A stretch of DNA of 64,000 bases from Pontederia crassipes. Taxonomy: Eukaryota > Streptophyta > Magnoliopsida > Commelinales > Pontederiaceae. Where the stretch lies: positions 14,811,501 to 14,875,500 of the forward strand of contig CM060195.1 of assembly GCA_030549335.1 (NCBI GenBank), written 5' to 3'. Of this stretch, positions 10,890-22,701 are shown piece by piece. A program made the translations under genes and the position numbers. The notes under the pieces were generated by a model. It was not told the DNA's origin, ran no database searches, and saw nothing but the letters and a program-made list of their open reading frames with translations. How positions within the stretch are numbered: position 1 is the first letter of the stretch; the number at the start of each line of letters is the position of its first letter.

Positions 10890-12867
10890 AATATCCATCG
10901 ACCATAACCATCTACACCGACCACAATAAACCCCAATCGATCACAAAAATCTTCATCGACCACGAGAGCTTCTATCGACTATAAAGACCTCAATCGACCA
11001 CAAAGATATCCATCGACCGTAAAGACCTTAATCAACCAGCCTCCATTAACAATTATGCATTCAACAATCGACTCCATGAGCCTCCGTTGACCCAATGAGT
11101 CTCAATCGATCACAAGAATTTCATCAACCATGAGGGCCTCCATCGACCAACGCCTCAATCAACCATGAAGGACTCTATTATTAATTTAACAATTCAATGA
11201 TAGCAATTTTTCACATCGTTAGTTGAACGATGCACAATCAATATCAATAATCTCATTATATATCAAATTATAACAATTGAACAATAGGCCCTGAATCCAT
11301 AATCAATTATTATCAATTAACACATTACAATTACAATTGATTAACATCAGTCAACATAATAATCACAATGACTAGACCGATACATATCAATGCATGGTCA
11401 TGAACAATCAATGCTATTAAACAATGCAACTAACCTTAAATAATTATTTAAAATATACTTTAAACCCTCGAAATTCGACTCGCACTAAGGCAAACCCGGG
11501 GCGGTTCATCTATTTCACTTTCTCCAATTTCTATATCAAAACCCGAGCCGGATCCAATAAAACTCTTGTCGGGTATGTTTTTGTCCAATTCCATATTAGT
11601 CATCCAATGTCAAGTAGAATCCAAGCCGGATTCGCTCAGTTTCAATCCATTGTCAATGATAAGTCGAAATGTTGATCTAATTCTGCGTTGCACTCAGGTA
11701 AGGGAACCTCGGTCGCGCCTATGGAAACCTAGACCGGAACTCGGTCCAGTTCCTATTAAGATTCTATTGAACTCGGGCTGGGCAAAATAGAACCCGCCTA
11801 TCTGCCACCGACTTTCTGACACAACTTTCAAACATCCTATGTATATCATATGATATTCAATAGATGCAAACAATATAACAATTAATATTTGTATGACAGA
11901 GAAGAGTCCAGGGGCCCATGTCGCGAAAAACCGACGCCATGGGGATCCCCTTACATACCTTAAATTGGTTGAAAAATCAACTATGTTCCTATTGTCTGTG
12001 AACTGCACGGACATCGTGACTTTGGCCGACGATTCCTCGCTATTGACGTTCAAAAATCTTCGTCTACCACTTGGATCTTATTCTCCTCTGTTGGGGCTTC
12101 GAAATGGAATATCGCATACGCTCTCAGGTGCCTCGATTTGTGAGAAAATGAATGAGAAAGATGGGCTCTCGTGCAAAAATTCTATAGAGATAAATAATAG
12201 TTTCTAGCCACCCTTTAGGCTCTATTTATAGCTCTCACTAAGGTTTTGGACTCCTATTGTACCTTGAGCTATTTCTCCATTAATCATAGCCATCCATCAC
12301 TAATTATCATCTCTCAAATTTAATTAAACCCGAATTTCACTAATTATTCCATAACTATACTAATAAAAAATCTATCTCTACTCAAATTCTTTTTTATCTT
12401 TTCTATAATTTCTTTCAATCAAATTCTACTTTCAGCTTTTCCTTTTATTTCTTTCTTTTCTCTAATTTTTTGTAATTATTTAATATGATAAGATTTTATC
12501 ATCTAATTTTTGAAATTATTTAATTCCATAATATTTTATCATCTAATTTTTAAATTAAAATAATAATTTTATCATTTTAATGGCTCAAATATTTTTAAGC
12601 CATCAGACTTTCAATCCTATCATATTTGGAAGTCCTTTATCTATTAAATATTCTTTTAAACCTCAAATCAAATTGAAATCCTCAATCTCAATCCAATTAT
12701 ACTTCCTACTCCCAATAGGATCTAATCTTCCTTTCTTTTCCTATTTCTTTTATAATTATATTCATATTCTTTCTCAAATCCTTTAATACCTTTTAATACA
12801 TTAATATTTCCTAATTTAATTAGCAAATTACTTTATTACCCCTGTTGAAATCTTGGGGTGTTACATC
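10810..12867 (-). mobile_element. Ty3/gypsy 3' LTR, minus strand, left end unresolved
   Basis: On the minus strand the LTR begins at 12867 with TGTAACACCCCAAGATTTC, the usual start of Tekay/Del-type plant LTRs. It is preceded by the purine-rich end of an internal region (GAGGACGAATTTATTTTTAAG). About 650 bp inside lies a minus-strand TATA-like CTATAAATAGAG near 12,220, followed by a leader. Further in are degenerate runs of 'CCCGGGC/GAACTCGG' type (11,490-11,800) and of 'CATCGACCA' type (10,890-11,165). I did not find the expected left terminus, so the 5' limit is approximate. Confidence 0.65.
10890..11165. repeat. Degenerate 'atcgacca' short-motif cluster in the gypsy LTR
   Basis: About a dozen copies of variants of CATCGACCA/AATCGATCA spaced some 15-30 bases apart. 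It resembles a decayed form of the GGTCGACCGGT clusters found in other LTRs of this window. Confidence 0.6.
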
Positions 12868-14512
12868 ATAACCTCCTTAAAAATAAATTCGTCCTCGAAT
12901 TTACGTAGGAGAATTTAATTAATCTAATACCCGATCAATATGCTCATTAAAGAACGATCAATATTCACTATCAATTGTCAAGATTCTTATATCCTTACTA
13001 ATTTACCCAATTGAAAGGAACCAGTTGTACATTCTTATTCTAATCCCCTAACAATTGTGTAGCATTTATTCTATAATATGTTTTAACTTTTCTTATCTTC
13101 CCTTTGTTTGGTATCCATTCAAATATTGTACGCCTATTTTGATAACAAGGTACCCACTTCTTTGTTCTATTCTTGATTTTTGCCTATTTCTTCTCAGTTC
13201 GAGCAATTTCGAGTGAAGTGCCCTTGCTTCAAGTAGTAGAGGTAAGCTCTTATTCTTTGATACCATTCTCCCAAATGACACATTTGACGGAGGAACAAAG
13301 TATCATTTTCTTTTTTTTCTAATCATTGGGCTTCGAACAATCATTCCCTTACCTTAATCATCCATTTGTCGGTCATTCCAATCAGGATAATTTGTCTCTT
13401 TTCATAACGATTTTATATTGGTTAGCGGATGTTTGATTCTACTGGTTGTCACTTGTTTTATCACCATTATGACAAGCTCACTAGCGAACTAGAGGATCTG
13501 ATACCTTCCCCCCTTCACTCTTTCTCGAAGGATGGCTTAAGGTCATCCACCCAACGCTTTATGTGGTCCATTACTACAATGGGGTGTACCTTTCAAAACT
13601 CAAAAACTAGGTCAAGTACTTTATCGCCATACCTCCCTATTACAGTGTGAGGCGCTCCTTCTACTTCCTACTTCTCTCATAGGCAAGTACCTATCTTTAA
13701 AGTCCTTAGTGGTCATGTCCTGTTTAGAGAGTGTAGTGGCCTTTATAGCTTGCTACCGATCTCTCAGTTTAGCAGTCAATTTTTGAGTGGCATAAATTTA
13801 TCTTGCGGTCCTCATCGCATTCCATCTTTAAAAATTTTATAATCCACCACTCTGCATTCTCGAAATTGTCCTTCCCTCAAACTAAGGGGCTGCAACTTGC
13901 AATATCTTTCTATAGTATCTCTACGATCCTGACAAGGTGATAAGTCATAGCTCCTAGTGTTGGAGTGCTTAGTATGTACCGAGTGAGACCCGTGCGATGG
14001 AGATTCCTGTTTCAACTACTTACCGCCCATTAACATGTGCCAGATTCCTTTAAAAGTCTTGGGCCCGTGGATTTGCTCGTTGAGATTTACTCTTTGGGGC
14101 TCTAGGAATCTAGTGTGGAATACCCATCTCACGAGGCATCTATATCCATAAAACATAAGCAAGAATGAGTCCTTTTTTTATAACTTGTTTTATTCTCATC
14201 TCATCCGGGGATAATCTTCTTAGGACTTGAGTTATTCTATTCAGAATAACCTCCTTAAAATTTCGATTATTCCTTTCGGAATAACCTCCTTAGGCATTGC
14301 CTTATGCCATCAATGAATCATTCAATTTCATCAATTTAAAAATCTGGGTTATCCTTCATTCTATCCACAATTTTGAAAGGCTCTACATTCCGTATAACAT
14401 TTAGCTATATAAGGTATCTATGGTTCGAAGAATTAACTTGACCCTTTTTTGATGGTGCGGTAGTTGCACATGAGTTGCGCACATGGACACTATCTATTTA
14501 TTAGAGGCAATT

Positions 14513-15670
14513 TGTTGGAGCAAAGTTTTAACGACATATTAAATTAGATTTTGATGATACAAACCTCGAAAGATTAAAATTAAATGCTGAAAAAGTTTAA
14601 AGAAAAAGAGACAACTTTATGAACCACACTTTGATTAAATAATTGACTAGGATATGATTATATTTTGGATGAATGATAAGCATCAAAGTTGTAGAGAATT
14701 CTATTGTTTATCCATAGAATCTAAGATCATCTAATTTGGATATTGTGCAAAAAGTTATACTTAAAATAGTGCAGGTTGGTGTCGATTGAAGCAAAGAAGG
14801 CCAATTGAGACAATAACGGTCGATCGAATAAAGATGCCGGTCGACCGATCAATACTAATCTTGCCCCGGTTGACGTCGAGACGATACCGATCGATGCACT
14901 GATTGACGGACCAGACGACCGATCAAGCGCAGAAGTTGAAGAGATAGCGCAACAGTCACAAAGATCGGTCGACCGGTCCAGATGTGCAGTCGACCGGACT
15001 CTTGGTCAAATGAATAATAACGATCAATTTTGAAGGAGAAATTTATGGAATAAATTCTGAAAAAAGTTTCACGTACTGAAGGCTATAAAATGAGTGTAAA
15101 GCCAGAAGCAAAGACATCTATTCACCATTATCAAAAAGACCTTTTTTCTTGAAGTTTTTATTTTATAGTTTTCTCTTATTTCTCTCTTCTCTTCTTATGA
15201 GCATAAAATTGTAAAAGAGAGAAATATTTTGTTCAGAAAAAACTTAGAGAGCTCCTATATAAAAGAGGTTCAAAATTTTGCCTTTTGAGCGAGAGAAAAG
15301 ATTAACTTCATTAGAGGAGAGGTGAATCTTACTTCTCAAGCGGAGAAAATGTAGTGGTGTAAAGGGCTTTTCTTCCTTGCCTCATTTGAAACAAAGGAAG
15401 AGTTCTAGTAGAATCTCCGACGTTCTCGAAGTTAAGAAGTCGGAGTGGGGACGTAGGCCAAGATGTGGCCGAACCTCGTCAACAACCACCAAGTGCATTG
15501 TGATTGAATTCTCTCTCTCCTTGTCTCCCTCTCATACTGTGTGATCTGAATTATATTGTTTTTAAAGGATTAACGAATTGGTTTTAAGCTTCCGCGATGA
15601 TTTTTGTGAAATTGATACTTTTGATTTGAACATCCATTCACCCCCTCTTGGTGCCCTTTGGGATTCTACA
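14513..15670 (+). mobile_element. Copia-type solo LTR with CAATT target-site duplication
   Basis: Starts TGTTGGAGCAAAG and ends GGGATTCTACA. The same 5 bases, CAATT, flank it at 14508-14512 and 15671-15675, which defines an LTR/LTR recombination product of 1158 bp. Plus orientation is supported by a TATAAA at 15085 followed by a CT-rich leader, and by the CCATTCACCCCCTCTTGG block near the 3' end that is common in Ty1/copia LTRs. It is nested in the gypsy internal region and contains a GGTCGACCGGT cluster at about 14,815-15,005. Confidence 0.85.
14815..15005. repeat. GGTCGACCGGT-type palindromic motif cluster
   Basis: Within about 190 bp there are repeated near-palindromes such as GGTCGATCGAA, CGGTCGACCGATC, GATCGGTCGACCGGTCC and CAGTCGACCGGAC. 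Each is centred on GTCGAC or CGATCG. They lie in the part of the copia LTR upstream of its TATA box. Confidence 0.75.
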
Positions 15671-15707
15671 CAATTAAGAAGTAACTCTCGTTAGGCTCTG
15701 ATACTTT

Positions 15708-16440
15708 TGTGACGTCTCGAGGTTTTTTTTCTTTTGCTTGTCCAGAAAAATATTTCGACGACGTCACTCAATTTTATACATTGACTTTTTTAACTGACTT
15801 ACATAAGAAGAAGACTAATTTATAACATTTTATTACAATATGCAAAAGCTATTTATACTATATCCAATAATTTGTGAGTTCATGGGCCTTACATCTATAC
15901 AATAATAGACTTTGTATCCATGTGTATGTCATTCGTCAAAGAGCCACCAACCGTCTCACCATCACCTGTACAGATCCAAGTACAAGAGCAAAGCCCAATG
16001 AGATAACTCAGTCCATATGGTCACCCATAACAATAAATAATATGAACCATAGTCAATATCAATACTATCATTAAACAATTATGCATAATAATATATGACT
16101 GATCAAAATAGATAACGTTTAACAATAATCAATAAATTATAAACAATTTGATCAATCATAATAAATATCCATATCATCAATTATTGACGACCAATATTCA
16201 TTCAATTCAATTCAATTATCTTAAATCAATTACCAATTGGCTAGCCACAATAATAATTATCAATTATCAATTTTATTAACAATTCAACAATTCAATTATC
16301 CATCATCCACTAGGGCAAGATCATATTCCCATATATACCAACATCTCTTTGGTAACTTATGTACGTGAGACTAATTCTAGACATATCTCATGCATCAAAT
16401 ACATCCATATAAATACACACACATACATATATATAAGGTT
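15708..16440 (-). mobile_element. Fragment of the 5' LTR of the decayed gypsy element
   Basis: Begins on the plus strand with TGTGACGTCTCGAGG, the reverse complement of an LTR end next to the primer-binding site. It continues into the same CAATTAAT-rich sequence style as the 3' LTR at 11,200-11,420. The outer end with a TGTAAC start was not found, so it is truncated near 16,440. Confidence 0.5.
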
Positions 16441-16559
16441 TAATGTAGATGTTGAACGCTTTACATGTAAAGCGCGTGTCAAGCGACTTCACACATAGTT
16501 ACTTTATTTTTTTTATATCTTTTTTCATGAATAGTTTAAATCATTTATGGCAACAAAAC

Positions 16560-16980
16560 ATAGTTATATATATATATATATATATATATTATAAATATAT
16601 TTTTTGATGGATCTATCCTTCGGAATTACCTTCAAATTTTAATCCTTCGATAATTTTGAATGCGCAACTCGTAAAAAATGTTAATAATGAAATAATACAT
16701 ATATGCTTATATATATTATTATAAATACATTTTTTGATGGGTTTATTCTTTGAAATTATCGACAAACATCCAATTACTGATTGATAAGACATTCGTGGAT
16801 AATTCCAAAGGTCACCACGATCGATAAAAATTATTGATGGATTTTACCGTCAATATTATGATTGGCATTTTGACTGTCGGTAGCTTTAAAGAATATTTCT
16901 CGCCATAAAAAATGTGAAATTGTGAAGGACTGTGGTCCATCGAAAATTATCTGTCGTAAATGTGTGATTTTCTTGTAGTG
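16560..16980. mobile_element. CACTA-superfamily transposon end (partial)
   Basis: The plus strand ends at 16980 with ATTTTCTTGTAGTG; on the minus strand this is CACTACAAGAAAAT, the classic terminus of En/Spm (CACTA) elements. Inside it lie subterminal motifs around TGATGGA and CGATCGATAAAAATT. A matching left terminus was not found, so only one end remains. The 16,563-16,590 TA microsatellite marks the approximate inner limit. Confidence 0.6.
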
Positions 16981-18658
16981 ATTTGATCGTGAGGTTGATC
17001 CATTTTTGTCAAATCAAAATATGAGTTCAACTGAGAAACCTTACAGGTTTTGAGGACCTGACCCAAATGAAATTGAAAAGTAAAAAAGAATATTGATATA
17101 TAAAAAGTTAAAACTTTTTTATACAAATGATCATCGATAAAAAGAATATTTGTCTATTCTTTTACTTGAAACTTATACTCTGACACATTTTTCTTTTATT
17201 CTCCTTAATATATATAATTTTTTTGATATTATGTATTTAATGAGAGTGTCACGTGCTTTCGTGTAATGCGTGTGTCAAACGACTTAAAATATATTTTTCT
17301 TTATTTTTTTATATCTTTCTTCATTACTATTTTAAAAGGATAATTAATGATAACAAAAATGTCATTCAATTCATCAACAACAAGTATATTCATCATTTTC
17401 AAAGTTATACAAACTTTTGCATATTATCTTTCATAATAAATATAATCATTTTTATATTTATTATGAAACTATTTTTTGTTATCATCAATCATCCTCTAAA
17501 ATCTAAATTATTAATAAAGATAAATAACGCAGAAAAATTAAAAAAATATGCATAAAATGGCTTGACACGAAAAATGCATGGTAGACTCATTTTTCTATTT
17601 TATGTTTATAACTATTTTACTTCATATGAAGATTTCTTTCTTTATTTAGCAAATATTTAATTGATGATGTAATTTATGTTTACTTTATTATATTATTTAT
17701 AACTTTAATTATTTCATGTTAATTTATTATATTATACTTTATATTATTAAGTTATTTGAATTATAAGATAACATCAATCACCTGAATCTATTTTAATTTT
17801 TATTAATTTAAATTATTCGATCTGATCCTTTAAACTCAGCTAGGGCTAGTTACATTTTTTTAAAGAAACTTGCAATTATTTATTAAAAGTGTGATAAACG
17901 TCTTGATAAGATAGCTCCGGAGATGAGATATCCCCCCCCCCCCCAAAAAAAAAAAAAATATCTGCTATGATAGTACCACCCACATTAGCCAAAATATGTG
18001 CCGTTAGTTTGGAGAACTTGAGCTAGTTATAGAATTGGTAACCTCGTGATTCTCACCACTTTTTTCATTATTATAAATAAAGTGACCAGAATAAGATATA
18101 TTGAAAAGTGATTGACTCAGGGGCTATAATAAAATTTATCACCCGGCTTAAATACATCAAGAAAAAATATTTAAAGAGAGACATACATGGAGATTCGTTG
18201 TACCTATCATTTAATTCTTAGCTGAATTTACTGTTAGCAGTTGAGACTAAATATCACTTATGCCATATTTAATAGTACGCAATAATGTAACTGGGAAAAA
18301 AAATATAGCATGTGAAAAATGTTAGAATTACAATTATTTATAGAATCAATTGTAGTAATATATACATGGAGATAAGGGAAATAGCTTTGTTAGTAATTAA
18401 ATAAATTGCAAAAAAAAAAAAAAAGCCAACCCGGGAGAATTCGCATGATAGGACAATAATCATGTATATAATTGTCAGTGTTAAAAACACAGTTTAATTT
18501 GTAAGTTAGAAGTTCTTTTAAAAGTCGTCTCACGTCAACATAAAATTTTTATATTTACAAAAACTTAAACTCAAAATCTTTTATCTTGATAAATAGTAGT
18601 TGGATAGAAGGCCGATCGTGCCATGCTAAAGATGATTAAATTATGTTCTAACTGGTCG
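16981..18658. other. AT-rich DNA with a diverged direct repeat, no gene
   Basis: The stretch at 17,235-17,360 (GTGTCAAACGACTT then TTTTTTATATCTTTCTTCAT) is a diverged direct copy of 16,480-16,560, so the pair flanks the CACTA end. A C-run then A-run homopolymer lies at about 17,933-17,957. Otherwise the DNA is AT-rich with no motif I recognise. Confidence 0.45.
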
Positions 18659-18663
18659 GGTAG

Positions 18664-20685
18664 TGTAACGCCCCCAAATCGACTTTCGCCACGTGGCGAA
18701 GATCAACATGGAGACGCTACGGCGTGCTATGACTTTGACCATTATATTGACCATATCTCAGTCAAGAACCGAGACACGTCAGCGGAAGAAAAGAAATGAA
18801 GATAAATTATAACTTTAATTACGGAAGTCTAAAAGAAATAAAATAAGTTCTACATCATAAATCTAAAATGCGGAAGGTAAATGAAAACTAATAAGTATTC
18901 TAAAAGTCCTATGGTTCATGTGTTGTCCTATCGCCAGAGCCCCATCACCACGCGTCTACTCCACCACGTTACTGACCTGGTCCTGTGGAAATCAGACACA
19001 GGGAAGGAGGTCCTCCCGTAAATTTTACAGCCTAGTGGGGAACCACATGATATACAATGCATGACATGAATATAATAATCAACGGTAAAAAATCATGCTT
19101 AACTTGAACGTGGAAGATAACATATCAGTATCATGAATCATAATAAGAATAAGATCAGCGATATCATGTATCATGAGGATCAATAATACATAGTAAACTT
19201 GGAATCATGACATACTTGACTTGACTTGAACTTGCTTCTTGATCTTGATTATTAATTAGCAATCAGGGTGACTTTATGTGCCTTTAATTCTTGGGATATG
19301 TCCAGCAAACGATACGGCCTTGTGCGGGTCAATGGGTGATCAAACCATGACCAAGGGAGCGACCCTTATCTTGATGCACTTGGCTTGGACTGACAACTCA
19401 TCATTAATCTTTCATCTGAACTTATTAATCGCTTTAATAACTTGTAGCTCTTTGTTCTTGATTCAATCGATACGATAGGATCAACGTGAAATAAATCAAT
19501 AACAGAGTAAATCATGTAAGTCAGTGAGGGATCTCTGTGGGGTCAAAAAATATGATCAATCATATATATATAATATCTGGATAAAAGAAAAATAATTAAT
19601 AAATATAATAAAATTTTTTTTGGGGAATCGGTCGACCGGTTCAGGGGAACGGTCGACCGATTGTTTGCGGGTCGGTTGATCCATTCAGTTGAACGGTCGA
19701 CCTGATGGGGAAGGATCGGTCGACCTGTGACAGGAATCGGTCAATCGGTCAACATGTGCAGGAAGCGGCTGCATGCAAGTTATCGGTCGATCGGTTGCCG
19801 CGATGCATACGGACCGGTCGACCGGTAGGCGTCCAGAAAACTTGCAGAACCCTCGAATTTCGTAAATTCTTCGGTGCAATCTTAATCTAACCTAATTCCT
19901 ATCTCCTAGCAGATCAATCACATAATAATAGATCAACAAACAGTGAATTATGCATGCAAATAATCAATCAATCAATCAATTCAAGAAAATCAAACAAAGC
20001 AAAATAAGGAACTTGAATCATCTTTTCCTCTTCTTCTTTACTTGTACGATTAGGGCATGATTTAACATTATTCAGGGGTCATGCAAGGTGATTTCGATTC
20101 ACCCACCTGTTCGTGATAGATCCGTTCCTTCGATTCGTCGAAAAAAAATTATGGGCCGAACCCCTTGTCCTATCTCTGCACTCCCTTTTCTTCCTCTCCT
20201 AACAGACCAACGTCTGCGACAGTTCGATGGAGAGGCTGAGGAAAGTGGCGTGGAGATCAGATAACTTGCAACAAGGGGCGGGGGAAAGAGAGAGAGAGAG
20301 AGAGCTCGACTACCTTTACACCTGAAATCACCGAGCGAGAACTTTCAGCCCTTGCTCACGTCTGCGGGAAGGGACGAACAGGAGAGAAGAGATTGATCGT
20401 GGAGTTTATTTTGGGGGAAAAGGGTTAATGAATAAAAATCTGATTTTTATCTATAACAATCTCCTCTCTTCTAATCTGATTCAAATTTAATTAATGGGGT
20501 CAGATTTTTATCTTGTGATGGTCGTTCCAACCAAATACGAATTCCTTTCCTAATTTGATTTGATATCTCTATCCCCCTAATGCATCAAATTATAAAGATA
20601 AACTTAAGGTTTATCCCGTGATGACCGCTCCTAATCAAAATCTGATTTGATTTCTTTTTTTTTTTACTTTGTGTCGGTTATTACA
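18664..20685 (-). mobile_element. Gypsy-type solo LTR with GGTAG target-site duplication
   Basis: Plus-strand ends are TGTAACGCCCCC and GGTTATTACA. GGTAG flanks it at 18659-18663 and 20686-20690, so this is a 2022-bp solo LTR. The minus orientation is inferred because the minus strand then starts TGTAATAACCGAC and ends GGGGGCGTTACA, as in other plant gypsy LTRs. A GA-rich microsatellite sits at about 20,290-20,310. A strong GGTCGACCGGT cluster lies at 19,625-19,835. Confidence 0.85.
19625..19835. repeat. GGTCGACCGGT-type palindromic motif cluster
   Basis: At least eight copies lie in about 210 bp: perfect or near-perfect GGTCGACCGGT at about 19,629 and 19,818, with AACGGTCGACCGATT, GGTCGGTTGATCC, GATCGGTCGACCTGTG, CGGTCAATCGGTC and CGGTCGATCGGTT between. 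Many contain the six-base palindrome GTCGAC. Confidence 0.85.
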
Positions 20686-20690
20686 GGTAG

Positions 20691-21082
20691 CCTTATGAAC
20701 GATGATACCGATGAATTGTTTCTTTGTTAATCTAAATTATAATATTGTAATAGGTTATAGGCATGAATGTCCAAAGTAAAATTTGCCTTTTAAAACCTTT
20801 TTTCATCAGTGGACCTTTTTTTTAAAGTTGTGGAGTAGTGACTACTCGGATAAAAAAAAATCTAAGTTAATTAGATTAACTTGTGTCGAAGTATTTAAAT
20901 CCTGCTTCCCGCTTGATCCAATCGTTGTTGACATGATTTGATTTTTTATTTATTTTTAATCTTTATTTTTGGGCATTTTGCAAAGTTTTGTTCTCAAGCA
21001 ATGGCGAACATTTTAAGTTATTTATTAATTACTAACTTGGACTTTGCCATTGATATAAAGTTGAAACAGGGTGCTGAAATGT

Positions 21083-21113
<31 letters not shown>

Positions 21114-21459
21114 TTTATAAATTTACCTTTTCATTAAATGTAACAATGCACAAGTTTTTGTACCTTGGAATATTTTTGTTAGCATTTATAACATACAAGG
21201 TTAAAATTGAGGGTCTATCGTTTATATTTTTTTCAAGATGAAAAGAAAAATCAGTTACATGTTAATATGTTATAATGAAAAATAAAAGAAGGGCACCGCT
21301 ATTTTATCTCATAAAAATAAAAATATTCAGTATTTTCGGCGTATTTTGAAGTAAAAATAACAATATCTATAAAAAAAATACGGCGGGGCACCCCCCTATT
21401 ATAAGTAAAAAAATATAATTATTATAACTTTAGGGCACGGTAATATCTTCCAATAAAAA
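20691..21459. other. AT-rich intergenic DNA
   Basis: Contains a TA microsatellite at about 21,084-21,108. No gene, RNA or transposon end recognised. Confidence 0.5.
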
Positions 21460-22277
21460 TATGTACTAGTCATACATTATTAATTGGGTAAATGAATATG
21501 CGAGGCCGTCATTATCATGAACTTTAATTAAACTAATAATATAATTTACGTATTAAGTAAAAATACTTATCGAATTAAGTCAAAAAAAAATATTGATTGA
21601 CAAATAAATTATGGAAACGACCACAGTTAGGTTCTCTATTTAATTAATAAGATAAATTTGTATGTAATTTATCTGTGCATTAATTTTTTCCCCTAATTAG
21701 ATAATAATTTGTTGTTTGTTGGGCATAGGTTTCGGTAATTCTTCCAAAGATATGATAAGTTGCATTTGTTTTGGGAGGGTTTTAAATTTTAATTTCTACC
21801 TACCAGCGATCGGCGCCCTCCTCTGTCAACGGCAACGACGGCTTTCGTCTCTTAGCGCATAATTATATTATGTACTAGTCATACATTATTAATTGGGTAA
21901 ATGAATATGCGAGGCCGTCATTATCATGAACTTTAATTAAACTAATAATATAATTTACGTATTAAGTAAAAATACTTATCGAATTAAGTCAAAAAAAAAT
22001 ATTGATTGACAAATAAATTATGGAAACGACCACAGTTAGGTTCTCTATTTAATTAATAAGATAAATTTGTATGTAATTTATCTGTGCATTAATTTTTTCC
22101 CCTAATTAGATAATAATTTGTTGTTTGTTGGGCATAGGTTTCGGTAATTCTTCCAAAGATATGATAAGTTGCATTTGTTTTGGGAGGGTTTTAAATTTTA
22201 ATTTCTACCTACCAGCGATCGGCGCCCTCCTCTGTCAACGGCAACGACGGCTTTCGTCTCTTAGCGCATAATTATAT
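21460..22277. repeat. 409-bp tandem duplication, copies apparently identical
   Basis: Copy 1 is 21460-21868 and copy 2 is 21869-22277. Both begin TATGTACTAGTCATAC and end CGCATAATTATATT. I compared them by eye over the full length and saw no base differences and no indels (constant offset 409). The unit includes a small GC-rich patch (CAGCGATCGGCGCCC). The second copy ends about 425 bp before the GC1 start codon, so the duplication falls in the GC1 promoter region. Confidence 0.95.
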
Positions 22278-22701
22278 TAATTAATTAATGATTTATTATA
22301 TAATAAAATAATGAGTAGACCACACCCCCAACCCGATGTCTACGCCTGGCCTACTTCATGTCTATCGCTACGCCTCATAACTCACGCACGATCCACCACC
22401 TCGTCCGACGCCGCTTCGTCGTCTTCCTCCTGCGCCACGCCGCGCCCCCGGCCAGCCCTCCGCGCGAACCCCTTAACAGCCAGGCCAAGGCTGTCCCTTG
22501 TTCGCGCTTTCCCACATACACCTTTCGCGCAAAAAGTATGTGCGCGTCTTCACTGCCCAATTCCCGTTCTTTCGCTCCTCCAATTTATCTCCCGAATTGA
22601 TATTTTCTACCTTTTTTGTGTGTGTGTGTGTGTGTTGTTGTTGTTGTTGTTGTTGCAGAGAATTGGCGATGACAGGTAGTGATCGAACCGTCCGATCGGT
22701 C
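22278..22701 (+). promoter_or_regulatory. Promoter and 5' leader of the GC1-like gene with TG/TTG microsatellite
   Basis: GC-rich from about 22,330. A (TG)n run at about 22,617-22,635 passes into (TTG)n to about 22,655, then CAG at 22656-22658. This has the shape of a pyrimidine-rich 3' splice site, so a 5' leader intron ending at 22658 is possible. An upstream in-frame ATG lies near 22,670 (Met-Thr-Gly), but the conserved start is the Met-Trp-Pro at 22702. Confidence 0.5.

Larger units (their letters stand above)
12868..15707 (-). mobile_element. Decayed Ty3/gypsy internal region, minus strand
   Basis: It lies between the 3' LTR start at 12867 and a primer-binding-site junction at about 15,707, where the minus strand reads GTATCAGAGCC directly after an LTR end (GACGTCACA). 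GTATCAGAGCC fits the 3' end of initiator tRNA-Met. The polypurine tract is at about 12,868-12,900. Roughly 1.7 kb of internal sequence remains once the nested solo LTR is removed, far too short for gag-pol. No reverse transcriptase or integrase motif survives, and frames at 13,093-14,015 carry no clear domain. Confidence 0.55.

Noticed and set aside
22498-22701. N-terminal extension of GC1 in the same frame
   Set aside because: It passes through the TG/TTG microsatellite (Cys and Val runs) and has no conservation; the Met-Trp-Pro start at 22702 fits the family.
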